A stretch of DNA of 64,000 nt from Notolepis coatsorum. Lineage: Eukaryota > Chordata > Actinopteri > Aulopiformes > Paralepididae. The notes beneath the pieces were generated by a model. The model ran no database searches and had not been told where the DNA came from. It saw only the letters and a list, made by a program, of their open reading frames with translations. Positions 28,092 through 39,061 of the stretch are shown piece after piece (within the stretch, counting starts at the first letter, position 1; each line of letters begins with the position of its first letter). The stretch is taken from contig OZ020586.1 in assembly GCA_963971535.1 (NCBI GenBank), forward strand, positions 69,361,548-69,425,547, written 5' to 3'. Both the position numbers and the translations under genes were made by a program.

Positions 28092-30743
28092 TTATAGGTC
28101 TAAAATGTCCCGAGGCTTCACTGCTCGGCCGGATCTGGTGTAGTATGAAGCTGAGTTCTCTTCTGAGTCCTCTGACAGTTCAGGGTCGTTGGTCTCCGGC
28201 GGTTGATCGACGCTCTCTGGACTTGGCATACCGTCGCTGTCCTGGAAGTGTTCCTCTTTTGTGTCCCTCAGGTGCCTGCGGTTGCGGCGGTATTCGCGTC
28301 CATCTTGGGTGCGAACGTGGTATAACCGCGCAGTGTCGGCTGGTTGTATGACTACTGCTGGCCTCCAGCGTCCATGTTCTTGTAGCCTGACAGATTCACC
28401 ACAATGTAGTGGGGGCAGCGGTCTAGCTGACCTGTCATAGTATTTCTTCTGGTGCTGTTGTCTCTGCACTCGCTTGTCATGTCCATCTTTGGGTCTTACT
28501 ACCCCTGGCCGCAGCTGTTGGTTGGTGCTCGGGAGGGTTGAGCGTAGCCTGCGGCTCATCAACAGCTGTGCCGGCGATTTGAAGTTGTCGACTGGGGTGT
28601 TACGATATTCCAGGAGGCTTAGGTACGGGTCTCTTCCGTCTGCCTTAGCCTTGTCCATGAGTGATTTTGCCGTCTTCACAGTTCTCTCCGCTAGTCCGTT
28701 GCTTTGCGGATAGTGTGGGCTTGACGTGACGTGTGTAAACTCCCACGACTTGGCGAATGCCTCGAACTCTTTAGACTTGTATTGTGGTCCGTTGTCTGAG
28801 ACTATGGTCTCTGGGACGCCATGCCTGGCACAGGCTGCCTTTAGCTTGTGGACAACAGCTGCCGATGTGGTGCTGTGAAGTCTGTCTAGTTCGAAGAATC
28901 TGCTGTAGTAGTCGACGGTCACAACATAGTCCTGGTTGTTCCAGTTAAAGAGATCTGTCCCTACAACCTGCCAGGGGCGGTCTGGGATACGATGAGGCAT
29001 CATGGGCTCCTTGGTGTTTGATGGGCGGCGCTCTTGGCATATTGAGCACTTCTCCACGACTTGCTCTATATGTCTACCCATTCCAGGCCAGAACATGATG
29101 TCTCGTGCTCTCAGTTTGCATTTTTCCATTCCCATGTGGCCTGCATGGATCTTGATCAGCATCTCTCCTCTGAGGCTGGTAGGGATGACTATTTTCTCCC
29201 CTTTGAAAATTATTCCATTCGTTTTGGATAGTTCATCTCGGTGATTCCAGTATTCGGTGATGTTCTGGGGGCATTGTTTTCTTTCCTCAGGCCATCCCTC
29301 CAGGATAGCCTGGCTGAGCAGCTTTAGCTGTGTGTCATTGTCTGTTGTTTCTCTGATCTCCTGTAGCCTGTCGTCGTGTACAGGTAAGCTGTTGTATACC
29401 ATGTGTACCTGAAGGTCCATCCCTTCACTGAGACCGTCGTCGTGAGAGGTGAGTGATTTCCTGGACAGCGTGTCGGCTACTGGGATGTCTTTCCCAGGGC
29501 GGTGCATGATCGTGAAGTTGTACTTGTGTAGTTGCAGTATCATCCTCTGTAACCGCGGTGGGGCTGCGGCGATCGGCTTCTTCATGATCGACTCCAGGGG
29601 CTTGTGGTCAGATTGCACCATAACATGGCGACCGTAGGCATATTGGTGGAAGCGTTTGAATCCATAAAGGACTGCGTACATCTCCTTTTCGATTTGTGCG
29701 TAGTTGACCTCGCTGTCCGTGAGTGATCTGGATGCGTAGCTAATGGGCCTTCCTTCCTGCATCAGCACAGCACCCAGACCATACTTTGATGCGTCCACTT
29801 GTAAGCTGAGCTCCTTATCTGGGTCAAAGTAGATGAGGACTGGCCCAGGTTCACTGGTAAGTATGTCTTTCATCTTTTGGAATGCAGCGTCGTGCTGCGC
29901 GTCCCACAGGAACTCGTTCAATTGTTTAAGCAGCTGTCTCATGGGTGCGTTGATCTCGGAGAGGCTCGGGGCGAACTTCGCCAGATAGTTGACCATACCT
30001 AGCACGGTCTCCAGTTCTGCACGGCTCTTTGGCGCCTCCATCTCCTTGATGGCAGCTATCTTGCCTGGGTCAGGCTTCATGCCGTCAGCTGAAAGGATGT
30101 GCCCGAAGTAGCTCACTTCGGTGGCTCCGATGGTGCACTTGTCTGCGTTGAGCCGAACGCCTCTCTCCCGTGATCTCACCAACATTGCATGTAGGTTCTT
30201 ATCGTGTTCTTCTCTGGTCGCGCCATATACAAGGATGTCGTCTACTATAGCTGCTACTCCGTTCAGTCCCTCGTATGTCTCGTCGATTTTTCGTTGGAAC
30301 TCGTCCTGGGCAGAAGCGAGCCCAAATGGTAATCGTAGGAATCTGTATCGTCCAAACGGTGTGTTGAACGTCGTCAGCTTCGATGATTCTGTGGAGAGCT
30401 TGATGGACCAGTATCCCGACCTTGCATCCAGTACGCTGAAATAGCGTGCGCCTGTTAGTCTGGGTGTGATGTCCTCTAGTGTCGGCAGAGGGTAGTGCGG
30501 GCGCTTGATAGCCTTGTTTAGCTCCTTAGGATCCAAACATAGTCTGAGCTTGCCTGTGCGCGGTTTCTCAACAATGACCAGTGCACTGACCCACTCCGTT
30601 GGTTCGATGACTCTAGCGATGATCTGTGTGTCTTCCATACTCTGTAGCTCCTTCTTTAGTCGGCCACGCAGGGCGATCGGTGTCCTTCTCAGTGGGCAGA
30701 CTACTGGCGTGGCGTCTGGGTGACGTCTATATGGATGTGACAC
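28092..30743 (-). CDS. pol: Gypsy Pol: reverse transcriptase, RNase H, integrase
   Basis: 883 codons, no internal stop. Reverse transcriptase about 20-260 with LDARSGYWSI, LPFGLASAQDEFQR and active site IVDD at 166-169 (Ile replaces the usual Tyr/Phe). RNase H about 310-430 with D317 (QVDASKYGLG), the IEKEM glutamate and QSDHKP. Integrase zinc finger H533, H536, C566, C569, then the DDE core D597 (VGTDLFN), D650 (IVSDNGPQ) and E686 (NGLAERT). The C-terminal tail is basic and ends TRSGRAVKPRD. Its start overlaps the end of the gag-protease frame by about 43 bp in another phase. That overlap falls inside the conserved block that normally precedes the reverse transcriptase, so a frameshift mutation is more likely than a designed junction; a programmed shift is not excluded. 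Confidence 0.94.
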   Translation of the reverse strand: MSHPYRRHPDATPVVCPLRRTPIALRGRLKKELQSMEDTQIIARVIEPTEWVSALVIVEKPRTGKLRLCLDPKELNKAIKRPHYPLPTLEDITPRLTGARYFSVLDARSGYWSIKLSTESSKLTTFNTPFGRYRFLRLPFGLASAQDEFQRKIDETYEGLNGVAAIVDDILVYGATREEHDKNLHAMLVRSRERGVRLNADKCTIGATEVSYFGHILSADGMKPDPGKIAAIKEMEAPKSRAELETVLGMVNYLAKFAPSLSEINAPMRQLLKQLNEFLWDAQHDAAFQKMKDILTSEPGPVLIYFDPDKELSLQVDASKYGLGAVLMQEGRPISYASRSLTDSEVNYAQIEKEMYAVLYGFKRFHQYAYGRHVMVQSDHKPLESIMKKPIAAAPPRLQRMILQLHKYNFTIMHRPGKDIPVADTLSRKSLTSHDDGLSEGMDLQVHMVYNSLPVHDDRLQEIRETTDNDTQLKLLSQAILEGWPEERKQCPQNITEYWNHRDELSKTNGIIFKGEKIVIPTSLRGEMLIKIHAGHMGMEKCKLRARDIMFWPGMGRHIEQVVEKCSICQERRPSNTKEPMMPHRIPDRPWQVVGTDLFNWNNQDYVVTVDYYSRFFELDRLHSTTSAAVVHKLKAACARHGVPETIVSDNGPQYKSKEFEAFAKSWEFTHVTSSPHYPQSNGLAERTVKTAKSLMDKAKADGRDPYLSLLEYRNTPVDNFKSPAQLLMSRRLRSTLPSTNQQLRPGVVRPKDGHDKRVQRQQHQKKYYDRSARPLPPLHCGESVRLQEHGRWRPAVVIQPADTARLYHVRTQDGREYRRNRRHLRDTKEEHFQDSDGMPSPESVDQPPETNDPELSEDSEENSASYYTRSGRAVKPRDILDL

Positions 30744-32005
30744 TCTCCTGGGAATAGTCCTATCCCTTTAAACACGTCGTGGTATTCTTCCATGATGGTC
30801 TGTTTATCTGTGTGTGCATTTACTGACAACACTAGTTTAATGAGGTCCATATTCAGGCATGCCTGTAAACCTAGAACTGGGGGTGCCTGAGTGTCTACTA
30901 TGTAAAAGTCTAACAACATGCCACGCTCTTTGTATTTACACTTTAATGTGCATGTGCCCTTTACCACTAGCTTCTCTCCACCATATCCTGTCAGTCTGCA
31001 TGAAGTAGGCTGTATTTTGCGTTTATCTTGTAAACTGTGATACTCTCTCAAAGGAATTACATTTACTTGTGCACCTGTGTCTAGCTTAAATTTAAGCTCT
31101 GTGCCCTGTTTTCCTACTTGTATGTCTGCGAACGCTTGTTCTGTTGCATCAAATCGTCTGTCTGTCACGGTGTCTACATACAGTTCGTCTGACTCTTCTC
31201 CTGACTCAGAGCGCATGCTAATCTCGTGTACTGACTTTTTCTGGAAACTACCGGCCCTGCAGACTTTGGCAAAGTGGTTCCATTTTCCACACTTTGTGCA
31301 CTGTTTCCCCCTAGCTACACAGTTATCCCCTTCCTTGTGAGCTCTACCCCCACAGTATCCACAGTTCTTACGTGTGTCTGTGTCGCTCGCTCTGTTCGCT
31401 CTCTCTGTCCACTCTGCTCTGGGGCGATATCTCTGTGCGCTATACTTCTGTTCATGTCTGTGTACCTCGTGCACGAGCTGCTCCTGCGCGCTGCTCGTGG
31501 TGCCAGTAAAGCTCTTTATCTGTGATTGTGCTAGCTCGTGGGCTCTAGCTATATCTACCGCTTTGTCTAACGACAAGTCTGATCCAACGTTTAATAGTTT
31601 CTCTCTTACTTTTGCTGAGTGTATGCCAAACACAATGCGGTCTCTAACCATCTCATCATTGTTCACATATGCACAGTCCTTCACGAGTAGTTTCAATGCA
31701 GTGACAAATTGTTCAAATGACTCGCTAGGTTGCTGGGTTTTCTCATGGAATTTGTACCTAGCGAAAATCGTGTTCCTCCTTGGAAGTACATATGCTTCGA
31801 AATTGTCATAGTAGCTCTTCAATACCTTTGCTTCATCTGCACTGAGAGTCCATGTGTCGTGAATGTCTCTCCCTCTTTCTCCGCTCCACAGTAGCAGGTA
31901 GCTACATTTCTCGTCCTCTCCTTTCTTCTTGAGTGGGCCCGAAAACATTAGCTCTGCATGCTGCCTGAACTTCTTCCATTCTCCCGGTAAATCAGAGAAT
32001 CCCAA
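30701..32005 (-). CDS. gag: Gypsy Gag and protease
   Basis: 434 codons. The capsid-like N-terminus (residues 1-180) has the Gypsy pattern WKKFRQHAELM and KFHEKTQQPSESFEQFVTAL. Two zinc knuckles: C215-C218-H223-C229 and C236-C239-H244-C249. An aspartic protease follows with LDTGAQVNVIP (D309) and LGLQACLNM. The frame then continues toward the reverse transcriptase but stops after HIDVTQTPRQ, where pol is in another phase. Start chosen at the first Met of the open frame, 57 bp inside the 5' LTR/primer-site boundary. Confidence 0.92.
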   Translation of the reverse strand: MGFSDLPGEWKKFRQHAELMFSGPLKKKGEDEKCSYLLLWSGERGRDIHDTWTLSADEAKVLKSYYDNFEAYVLPRRNTIFARYKFHEKTQQPSESFEQFVTALKLLVKDCAYVNNDEMVRDRIVFGIHSAKVREKLLNVGSDLSLDKAVDIARAHELAQSQIKSFTGTTSSAQEQLVHEVHRHEQKYSAQRYRPRAEWTERANRASDTDTRKNCGYCGGRAHKEGDNCVARGKQCTKCGKWNHFAKVCRAGSFQKKSVHEISMRSESGEESDELYVDTVTDRRFDATEQAFADIQVGKQGTELKFKLDTGAQVNVIPLREYHSLQDKRKIQPTSCRLTGYGGEKLVVKGTCTLKCKYKERGMLLDFYIVDTQAPPVLGLQACLNMDLIKLVLSVNAHTDKQTIMEEYHDVFKGIGLFPGECHIHIDVTQTPRQ

Positions 32006-32044
32006 TTCATCCGTGGCGACGGGACTCTGTTGATATCCATGTTC

Positions 32045-32062
32045 ATCCCGCTTCTGACACCA
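32045..32062 (-). other. Gypsy primer-binding site (tRNA-Leu type)
   Basis: Directly inside the 5' LTR; minus strand TGGTGTCAGAAGCGGGAT is complementary to the 3' end of a tRNA-Leu (ending CACTTCTGACACCA) with one mismatch. Confidence 0.65.
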
Positions 32063-32272
32063 TGTCGTATTCGATTTATATAGAATAATCTTCAGGACGA
32101 GGAGATTGCATTTAGATATTTATTCAAAGGTAAGTAGTCGTTAAGCATGAGTGTAACTCCATCCACGGCTGGCAGCCAACTGACTGTCAGGACCCCTTGT
32201 CCGGTATACATAATAGGAAGGTGCGCCTGGCGCGCCTGTCGTAAATGATATATTCAAAGCATGAATATTACA
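32063..32272 (-). repeat. Gypsy 5' LTR
   Basis: 210 bp, TGTCGTATTCG to GAATATTACA on the plus strand, followed by the target duplication TATAT. It is the intact reference for the split 3' LTR. Confidence 0.93.
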
Positions 32273-32277
32273 TATAT

Positions 32278-33489
32278 CACATTATGGGGGGTGGGGGTGG
32301 ACGAGACGAGACGCGTCCACGCTTTCCGGTCCGGACCCTCACTCCCAATGGCTGATTTGGGTCACGTGACCGTCCCACCCAATGGCTGAATTGGTGTATT
32401 GCACCGTGTGGGATTGATTGATTGAAAACTTTATTAACAGATTGCAGAATGAGTACACGTGACCGTCACGCGTCTATACTTTCCGCAACGGAGTTCGGTT
32501 TCCGGGTCCACGTGACCCGTCCACCGCTGCCGCTGCCGCTCTGCTGAGTGTAGCAGGCGAACCGGACGAGACAAGTTGTTCGTGCATAGGATAATCACAC
32601 ACACTACTTCCGGTCCGGTCGGTTGGGCTTCAAAATAAAAGTCTAGAACTCGGGAAGAGACGGAGCGGTGGGCTTCAAAATAAAAGTCTAAAACACAGCG
32701 TTGTCCTCCACGAGTACTCTAGTACATCATGTGATCAGTCGATCTGGATTATTTTGCCTAGTTTATCCTGTGCTGGGGTCTCCGTTCCAATGGGGATAGT
32801 GTATGTTTTGGTCTTTATTTTGATTATGATTTCACTGCATTTTTTTATTTATTAGGTTTCCGGTTTATTTTCCTCACACTTTATTAACATTTTGTACTTG
32901 GTACGGCGGGGCAAGGTACATTAATAATACATGTAGGGCCTACATGTTAAAAGGATGACAAAGAGCCAGACAGAGGGCATGTGTCCAGTTTCATTTTGCT
33001 CAAACTCATTCAATCATGGATAGAAGGTCCGTTTGCTATACAGTGGTCATTGAGACAGGTTTGATGGGAGCAAGAGGAGGGGGCCTATTAAGAAACCAAA
33101 TATGATTTATGATTCTGGGGTTATTAGAATCATAGGGGGGGAAACAGAGTTTTTCAATGTATATTTGGTTTATGAACATAACAACATGAGATTATGACAA
33201 TCACAATGATAATCTAAAAACAGTAAACATTGTAGACATCATTATCAACATCAGAATATTGTGCACACATATTTAAGTAGTGCATTCTCAGGTGGTATGT
33301 GAAGGAAGCAGTCTAGTGGTGGGCAGCTCACTGCCAGCGAGAGAATGTTTACATTCTTAGCTAGAACATCATTCGATATAAACAAACGGGGCAGGCTGCA
33401 TGGTTTCTGGTGTTGGGAGTGTAAATGCAGGAGAGAGCAGGAGGATGAGACACGGAGAAAATTAGAAAAGGGGTTTAAATTCATAATTC
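32278..33489. other. Sparse region: LINE-B tail stub, exon-promoter-like motif
   Basis: 32413-32457 is a 45-bp LINE-B 3' tail stub (minus strand). At 32606-32613 ACTTCCGG is followed by two copies of CTTCAAAATAAAAGTCTA (about 32630 and 32673), the same motif pair found upstream of the two zinc-finger-type exons; no exon follows here. From 33130 on, a diverged repeat shared with 34264-34670. Nothing else convincing. Confidence 0.5.
33130..33360 (+). repeat. Diverged direct repeat, copy 1
   Basis: GGGGGAAACAGAGTTTTTCA and CTGCCAGCGAGAGAATGTTT occur here and again, in the same order and orientation, at 34264-34670. The intervening parts are diverged. Probably two old copies of one unidentified element. 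Confidence 0.5.
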
Positions 33490-33600
33490 TTCATTTAAGT
33501 TCAAGTTTTATTAAGGTACATACAGGTACATTACAGTGAAATGCTTGGTTCTGTGTGAGCCTTCTGAGGGTGTGCTTCATGCCGTAAAAGGAAGTCCAAA
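33490..33600 (-). mobile_element. LINE 3'-end fragment
   Basis: On the minus strand reads AAGCATTTCACTGTAATG, then ACCTTAATAAAACTTGAAC, the pattern of fish CR1/L2-type LINE 3' ends. No coding sequence. Confidence 0.55.
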
Positions 33601-36600
33601 CACTGCGGTGCTACTGGGGGCTTGGTGCCTCTGGACAGACACACTGGGCAGTTTGACCTAGACCTAGGCGACACTAGGTCTAAAGGGACCTACTGGAATT
33701 ATGTGCGCTATCATACAATAAGTAAATCGATTAATTACATATAGAAAGACAATTATTTAGTTCAAAGTTCCAAAGTTCACAATGACCTCAGCCCTTACCT
33801 AACATAATATGTACTGTGTTTTGCATTTACACGGGTCAAAGGTTTTTGGCATGGCATTCCCTAGACACGTCAGACCAATGGAGAGCTAGTTTGCATTAAG
33901 GCCAAGAGTTCCCAGAAGTTGCCAGATTTACTCGCATTCAAAGCGTGCACATGGTTGCGTTTTGGCTTGCGAGCCGCACCGAGCTGGTAAAACAACCGGT
34001 GATGCTTTTCTCTTTGTATAGTGAAGACATGCTTGTAGCGCAGAATAATGATCTCTTACTCACATTTCTTCTGAAACAGGAACACGGCGCTGCCTTCTTT
34101 AATCCATGTATAGGCTAGATGTCTTAATCCTTCAATACATTTTTGCTGTCATTTATGACATCAGCCAGCTGCCTAAAATAAAGTCCCCTCAACAGAAATG
34201 AAAAACATAAAGATGTCCTCAAGTCTAACATAATTTTGACTGCACAATGCACCCGTGTTGAGAGGGGGGGGAAACAGAGTTTTTCAATGTATATTTTGGT
34301 TCATAAACTAATATAAAGCAATATGCTCTAAAGTTTACTAAAACAGAAAGTAGCAAATTAATGGTCACATGTGAGGCAGAGACTAGGGATGAAAATGAAC
34401 TGGCAAACTCCAGTACATTTATGTGGAAACTGAAAATGTTGATTAATGTGCATTGTCCCTGGTAAATTAATAGTGTCTTTTATGTTCCTGTTTATATATT
34501 AGATTGGATTCAAATGCATTGTCATTATACAGCACAAGTACAATACAGTAGGGCTCAATACACACGATGATCGAAATGTGTTTGCCTTAGCAAAGGGTGA
34601 TAGAAAGAGCGGTTCAGAGGCAGTAGCCAGCAGAATGTTTAGCACACTGCCAGCGAGAGAATGTTTTGGAATTCCTTCGAAGACAAAACAAAGATAAGGG
34701 GCCACAGAGGCAGAGCGCGATGGCGGTTTTGACAGAGAGAAACGTTTTAATGGTGTGAAAGGTTATAAACAGTTGTCATGGCAGCGGCACCTAGTAACCA
34801 GAAGAGGGGAAGCCAGCTGTAATGTGTTTTGAAGACGCAGAGGTCACAGTGTAGGAGTGGTGTTTTACACTACAGAGTCTTGAAGACACGTCACCACACT
34901 GTTCCGTCCTGTTTTTGTTTTCCATGTAATAGCTGTTCCAATAGATTGTAATTATTTTTTTATAAACTCCTGTTTTGTTCTGTGTCCACCATTTTGCATT
35001 CAAGGCCTACACGAGCCATACTTTAGGCTTGAATGTAACATGGGGGCTCTAGCGTTTGAGTTTGTTTATTAGATGTTGCTTGATTTTTTGGTCCACTATG
35101 TGTTATGATTTGTTTGAGTTTGGTTATTGGTAAAACATCTAAGTACACAATACAATACACACATGTACAGATACGGTTACTGTAGCCTGCTCACTCTCTC
35201 TGTGCCACCCACACCCCCATTCACCAACTTATTTTCCCTATGTATGGGAGGGGCTGTCATCATATATCAATGTAATGTGTGCGTCTCTCTATAAGAGAAG
35301 CACTTATTTAGTCAGCCACAACAATATTAAATCTATCCTTGTACTGTATTAAACCCTGAATGGTATAAGGCTGTAGGTCACATTGTTGTGGAAACTGCTT
35401 TGTTTTCCTTAAGGGTCAGTCATAACAAGGCATTTCAGCTTTCTCTCCGGGTAGTTTTCCAGTCCCTTCCACGTCATATGCATTCCTTATCAATTGATCA
35501 ATGTGAGGAATTAAATATATCTTCTATTTCTTATTTCAACTTTGGACTCAGAACAGTTATTGGCTCATATTATATTATAAATCTCCCACAACAGATTTTA
35601 CCCTCTGTAATACCCTCTGTAATAGCCTTTGGCTCTAATATGTCAACAAAATGAAACTATAATTTTGAAAATGGCTTTATCCAATGTTCAGATTTCTGTC
35701 CTGGAATTATATGCAAATTAGTGCATATTTAGGTAGATCAGGCCTCATTTGCATATTTGAACATACAATTGTAATACAAAAAAAGTATTGTCTTAATATA
35801 AGTAATCAACTGGGGAAGTTTCATTGTGTTATATATTAGTTAATTTTTTACCCTGTTCACCTGCAGTATCTCCCCTTAAGTTCAATTCAGTCTGTTTTGA
35901 CCTGTTCAGTACTTGCATGTTTAGTAGCTGCTAGCAACGGCGATCATCTAATTTCATGTGACCTGCAGAAATCATTATGACCTGTTTGCAGACGAGACTC
36001 TTAGAGACGTTGTTTTTTGTTGTCATGACTTAGGGAATCTGCCTGCTCGTTGGAGTTGATCGAGGTACTATAGAATGTCCTAACTTCAAGCCTGGAGTGG
36101 ACCCTTTCTACCGTTTTAGTGTGTAACTGTCTATAATGTGTGGTAACGGGCAAATATTTTTTAAGCGTGGCTGAGAAAGAAAAAAAAGGAAAGAAAAGGA
36201 GATTACAGCCAGCCACTCATATCTCTCTTTTGTCTCTTCTCTCCCACGTACACCTATGTATGTACCCCTCTCCTTTGTAGTTTCTCAGGGGGGGGTCCTC
36301 CATCTCTGTGCCAAACAAATGACCGCCGGGCCCTACTGACCACTGCCCCAGTGAGAGGAAGCTGTTCCCGGAGAAGCATATACCTACCAGCCTGCTCTAG
36401 CCTGCAGCTGGCCTACTGTTCTAGCCTGCAGCTGGCCTACTGCTCTGGCCTGCAGCTGGACACGACGACGCAGCTATGAGCTACATCAGACACTGCCCAA
36501 CAGCTGACCACAGCTGGGCCATCACTGGCCGAATCATTGGCCGAAGATAAAGAACTAAAGAGACAGTTCAATCCTAACTGCGATTCATCAACAGGCTTTT

Positions 36601-37400
36601 AACGTCGGAGGATAAGACAGTTAGCCTGTTTTCAGTTGTGAAAACGAACCAAGGACAGTGCGAGAGAACAGACCATCTGCAACGACGAGGGAACCATCGG
36701 ACTGGATCGGCCCGGGGGGGTGTTTGGTGGCGGAGAGGGGGGGACCTGCCTGAGATTCAACAACTGATTAAGAGGCAAGTCTGACTCACATCACATTACA
36801 TTATCTCGGAAATATTAAGTAACAATGTACTGAACTTTGTTAAAGAATGGAGATGTTTGTTTGCAAATTGTAGTTTTGTTTTGTTTTGGCTATCTCCCGG
36901 CCTCTGAGGGAATGCAGTCACGTGTTGCTGTTATTCTGTTTTCGCTAAGAGTTTTGTGAGAAGTTTTTTTGTTTTCTAATATGCTCCACGGGATTTCAGC
37001 ACCCAGTGTTATATTTTGTGAGCGCAGTCTATCTTGACTTAATGTTTTGTATAAGGGAAATTATTCTTCTGCAAGATACTCTCCTGTTTTCTTTTGTGAT
37101 TTCTATTTTCCAGCTTGGTGGTTAGGGGAATATGGTGCAGCTACTCCGGCCTGGACAAAACCAGAGACTGGACACTGTACCCTTGAGTCCTCCGACCACC
37201 GTCTGGGCATTTGCAAAGAGACGCTAATGATGGTTGACTGTTATGGCAACTTCTCTTTTGCACGTGAAACGGGGTCTGTGCAGAGGGCCTTTTGGTTTTT
37301 TAGATAATAAAAATAGTTTTTGCTGTGTTTAATGATGATAATATGTTTGTTGTCTTTATGAAGTGATAATTGTGATTAATAATTATCAAGAGGAGGGAAC
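33601..37400. other. Mostly unassigned region
   Basis: Contains the second diverged repeat (34264-34670), a short LINE-A tail (34499-34560, minus), a three-unit repeat of about 24 bp with CCTGCAGCTGGCCTACTG (36393-36470), and an 86-codon frame at 37047-37307 with no recognised domain. A purine tract (AAGAGGAGGGA) at 37388-37398 abuts the candidate LTR at 37401, so part of this region may be the 3' internal end of an LTR element. No host exon could be supported. Confidence 0.4.
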
Positions 37401-38546
37401 TGTCGTGGAATATATTATCATGTCATTATGGATCTGTGTTGTTTTATCATGTCATACAGCTTGACTCTCAGTATGACCAGGTTGACTGGTTAATGTGTGT
37501 ATGTCTCTTTAAGAAGACTCCAAGGGACTGACATCTCCCCAGTCATAACAAAGTTGTTGTTTGCTTCCAGTTACTGAGAAACCATTTTGTTTACCTTCGT
37601 CATCATATCTGATATAATATGTTACGTCTGACAACTGTGACAACTGTGTATTTAACATATGTCTGAACAGAACTCTTGGTTATGGCCAGAGGCTACTGTG
37701 TGAACATGTGTCTTTGACTGTAAACTGAACTTTCATTGTGGCCACGGTGAAATAATAATAATAATAATAAATTCTTCTTATTGTTAAATAAACTCTTATT
37801 ATTGTTAAATAAACTCTTATTATTGTTAATAAACCTTTCTATTATTAATAATGACTCAGAATGATTTGTAAACGGCTCATCGTTTATCCTTAGATATTTC
37901 CTATTACACATATTTAGACAGTAATATATTTCTCTGATGGGAAAACAGAACAGAGGTCAGATGGTCTGTTTAAGACAACCCATTTTTACTTTACAACTGA
38001 AAGTCAGTGATTGGTGGAAAAACGTCTAGGGGACGGCCTATGATGACGTCACACAGAGGTGTCTCTCTCATTGATAAAATTGGAGTGCTGAGAACACACG
38101 ACACACAGAACACCCCCGACCCCAGCGGCAGGACGGCAGAACGAGAACAGACAAAGAAACTCATCGCCATAGCAACGAAGCAAAACGACAACAAAGGACA
38201 TTAAAGCGGGAACTTCCTGGTTTTCAGCAGACAAAGAACTTGAGTCAGCTAGATAGATTCAACGCTGTTCTGAACATCATTGATTTGAATATAGACTCTT
38301 TTCAACAAAGACTCATGCTTGAGTTTTGTTGGATTTCAACCTTTTAGTATAGAATTACCTTGTATTTTATATGCAATAAAATGCAACCCTTCTGAAGAGA
38401 GCACCGCATCCTGCTTGATGATTCTTCCACCTCACTATTCTCCTATGGGTAACGTAACCAGCAACTTAGATCAAAACAACAGCAGAGTACTGTACTGTTA
38501 AGATAATACTATACTTCACGAGACAAGTCCATTAGATAAGACGACA
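37401..38546 (+). repeat. Candidate LTR (single copy in window)
   Basis: Begins TGTCGT and ends ACGACA, an inverted terminal pair. A purine tract lies immediately upstream, an AATAAA at 38375-38380, and a repeated AATAAACTC block at 37790-37840 lies in the 5' half. That is the layout of a 3' LTR of a plus-strand element. No second LTR, primer site or pol is in view, so it could also be a chance arrangement. Confidence 0.35.
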
Positions 38547-38701
38547 CTCGCGCGTCCAGGCAGTTCTGATATTACGACTGCACCCCTGCCCCTACCCACT
38601 TTGACAACCTAGGATGGCTTAGAGTAGACGACAGAGTACAGCAACTTGCAATGGGCCTGGTCTACAAGATACACTACACGACCAAGGTACCCATGTAGAG
38701 A

Positions 38702-38953
38702 GTGGCCCTACAGAGAGTGGTGCGCTCAGCCGAGCGTACCACGGGTATTGCACTACCTCCCCTGCAGGTTCTATACAACAAGAGGTGCAAATCCAGAGCC
38801 TGCAGAATAATGAAAGACCCTCACCACCCCAACAACAGCCTGTTCCAGCTGCTGAGGTCAGGCAGACGCCTGCGAACCCCAGCTACTAGGACAGAGAGGC
38901 TTCGGCTCAGCTTCTTCCCCCAGGCCATCAGAGCCTTGAACACTGAACACTGA
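38702..38953 (+). pseudogene. LINE-A ORF2 C-terminal fragment
   Basis: 83 codons with RSAERTTGIALPPLQVLYNK and the terminal SFFPQAIR block of LINE-A; the stop after NTEH is likely the natural end of ORF2. The first few codons come from the junction. No catalytic residues. Confidence 0.8.
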
Positions 38954-39061
38954 GTGCCACAAAACACTGAACTCTCCACACACAAGCACACATGAGCACA
39001 CACACGACACGCACGCTGTACACGCTCGCACACTAGCAGCCACTTTAACATGAGCAAGCAC

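Larger units (their letters stand above)
11835..32272 (-). mobile_element. Gypsy LTR retrotransposon, 20.4 kb with nested insertions
   Basis: Bounded by a 5-bp target duplication TATAT (11830-11834 and 32273-32277). The intact 5' LTR is 32063-32272; the 3' LTR is split into 11835-11960 and 18379-18462. Taking out the nested LINE and BEL elements leaves about 4.9 kb, a normal compact Gypsy length. Order on the minus strand: LTR, tRNA-Leu-like primer site, gag-protease, RT-RNase H-integrase, polypurine tract, LTR. The two LTRs differ at two positions that I can see in 210 bp, so it is fairly young. Chromodomain not seen; the compact design suggests a Mag/V-clade-like lineage, tentative. Confidence 0.92.

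Noticed and set aside
37047-37307. 86-codon frame just upstream of the candidate LTR, considered as an envelope remnant
   Set aside because: No signal, fusion or cysteine pattern supports it; too short to assign.
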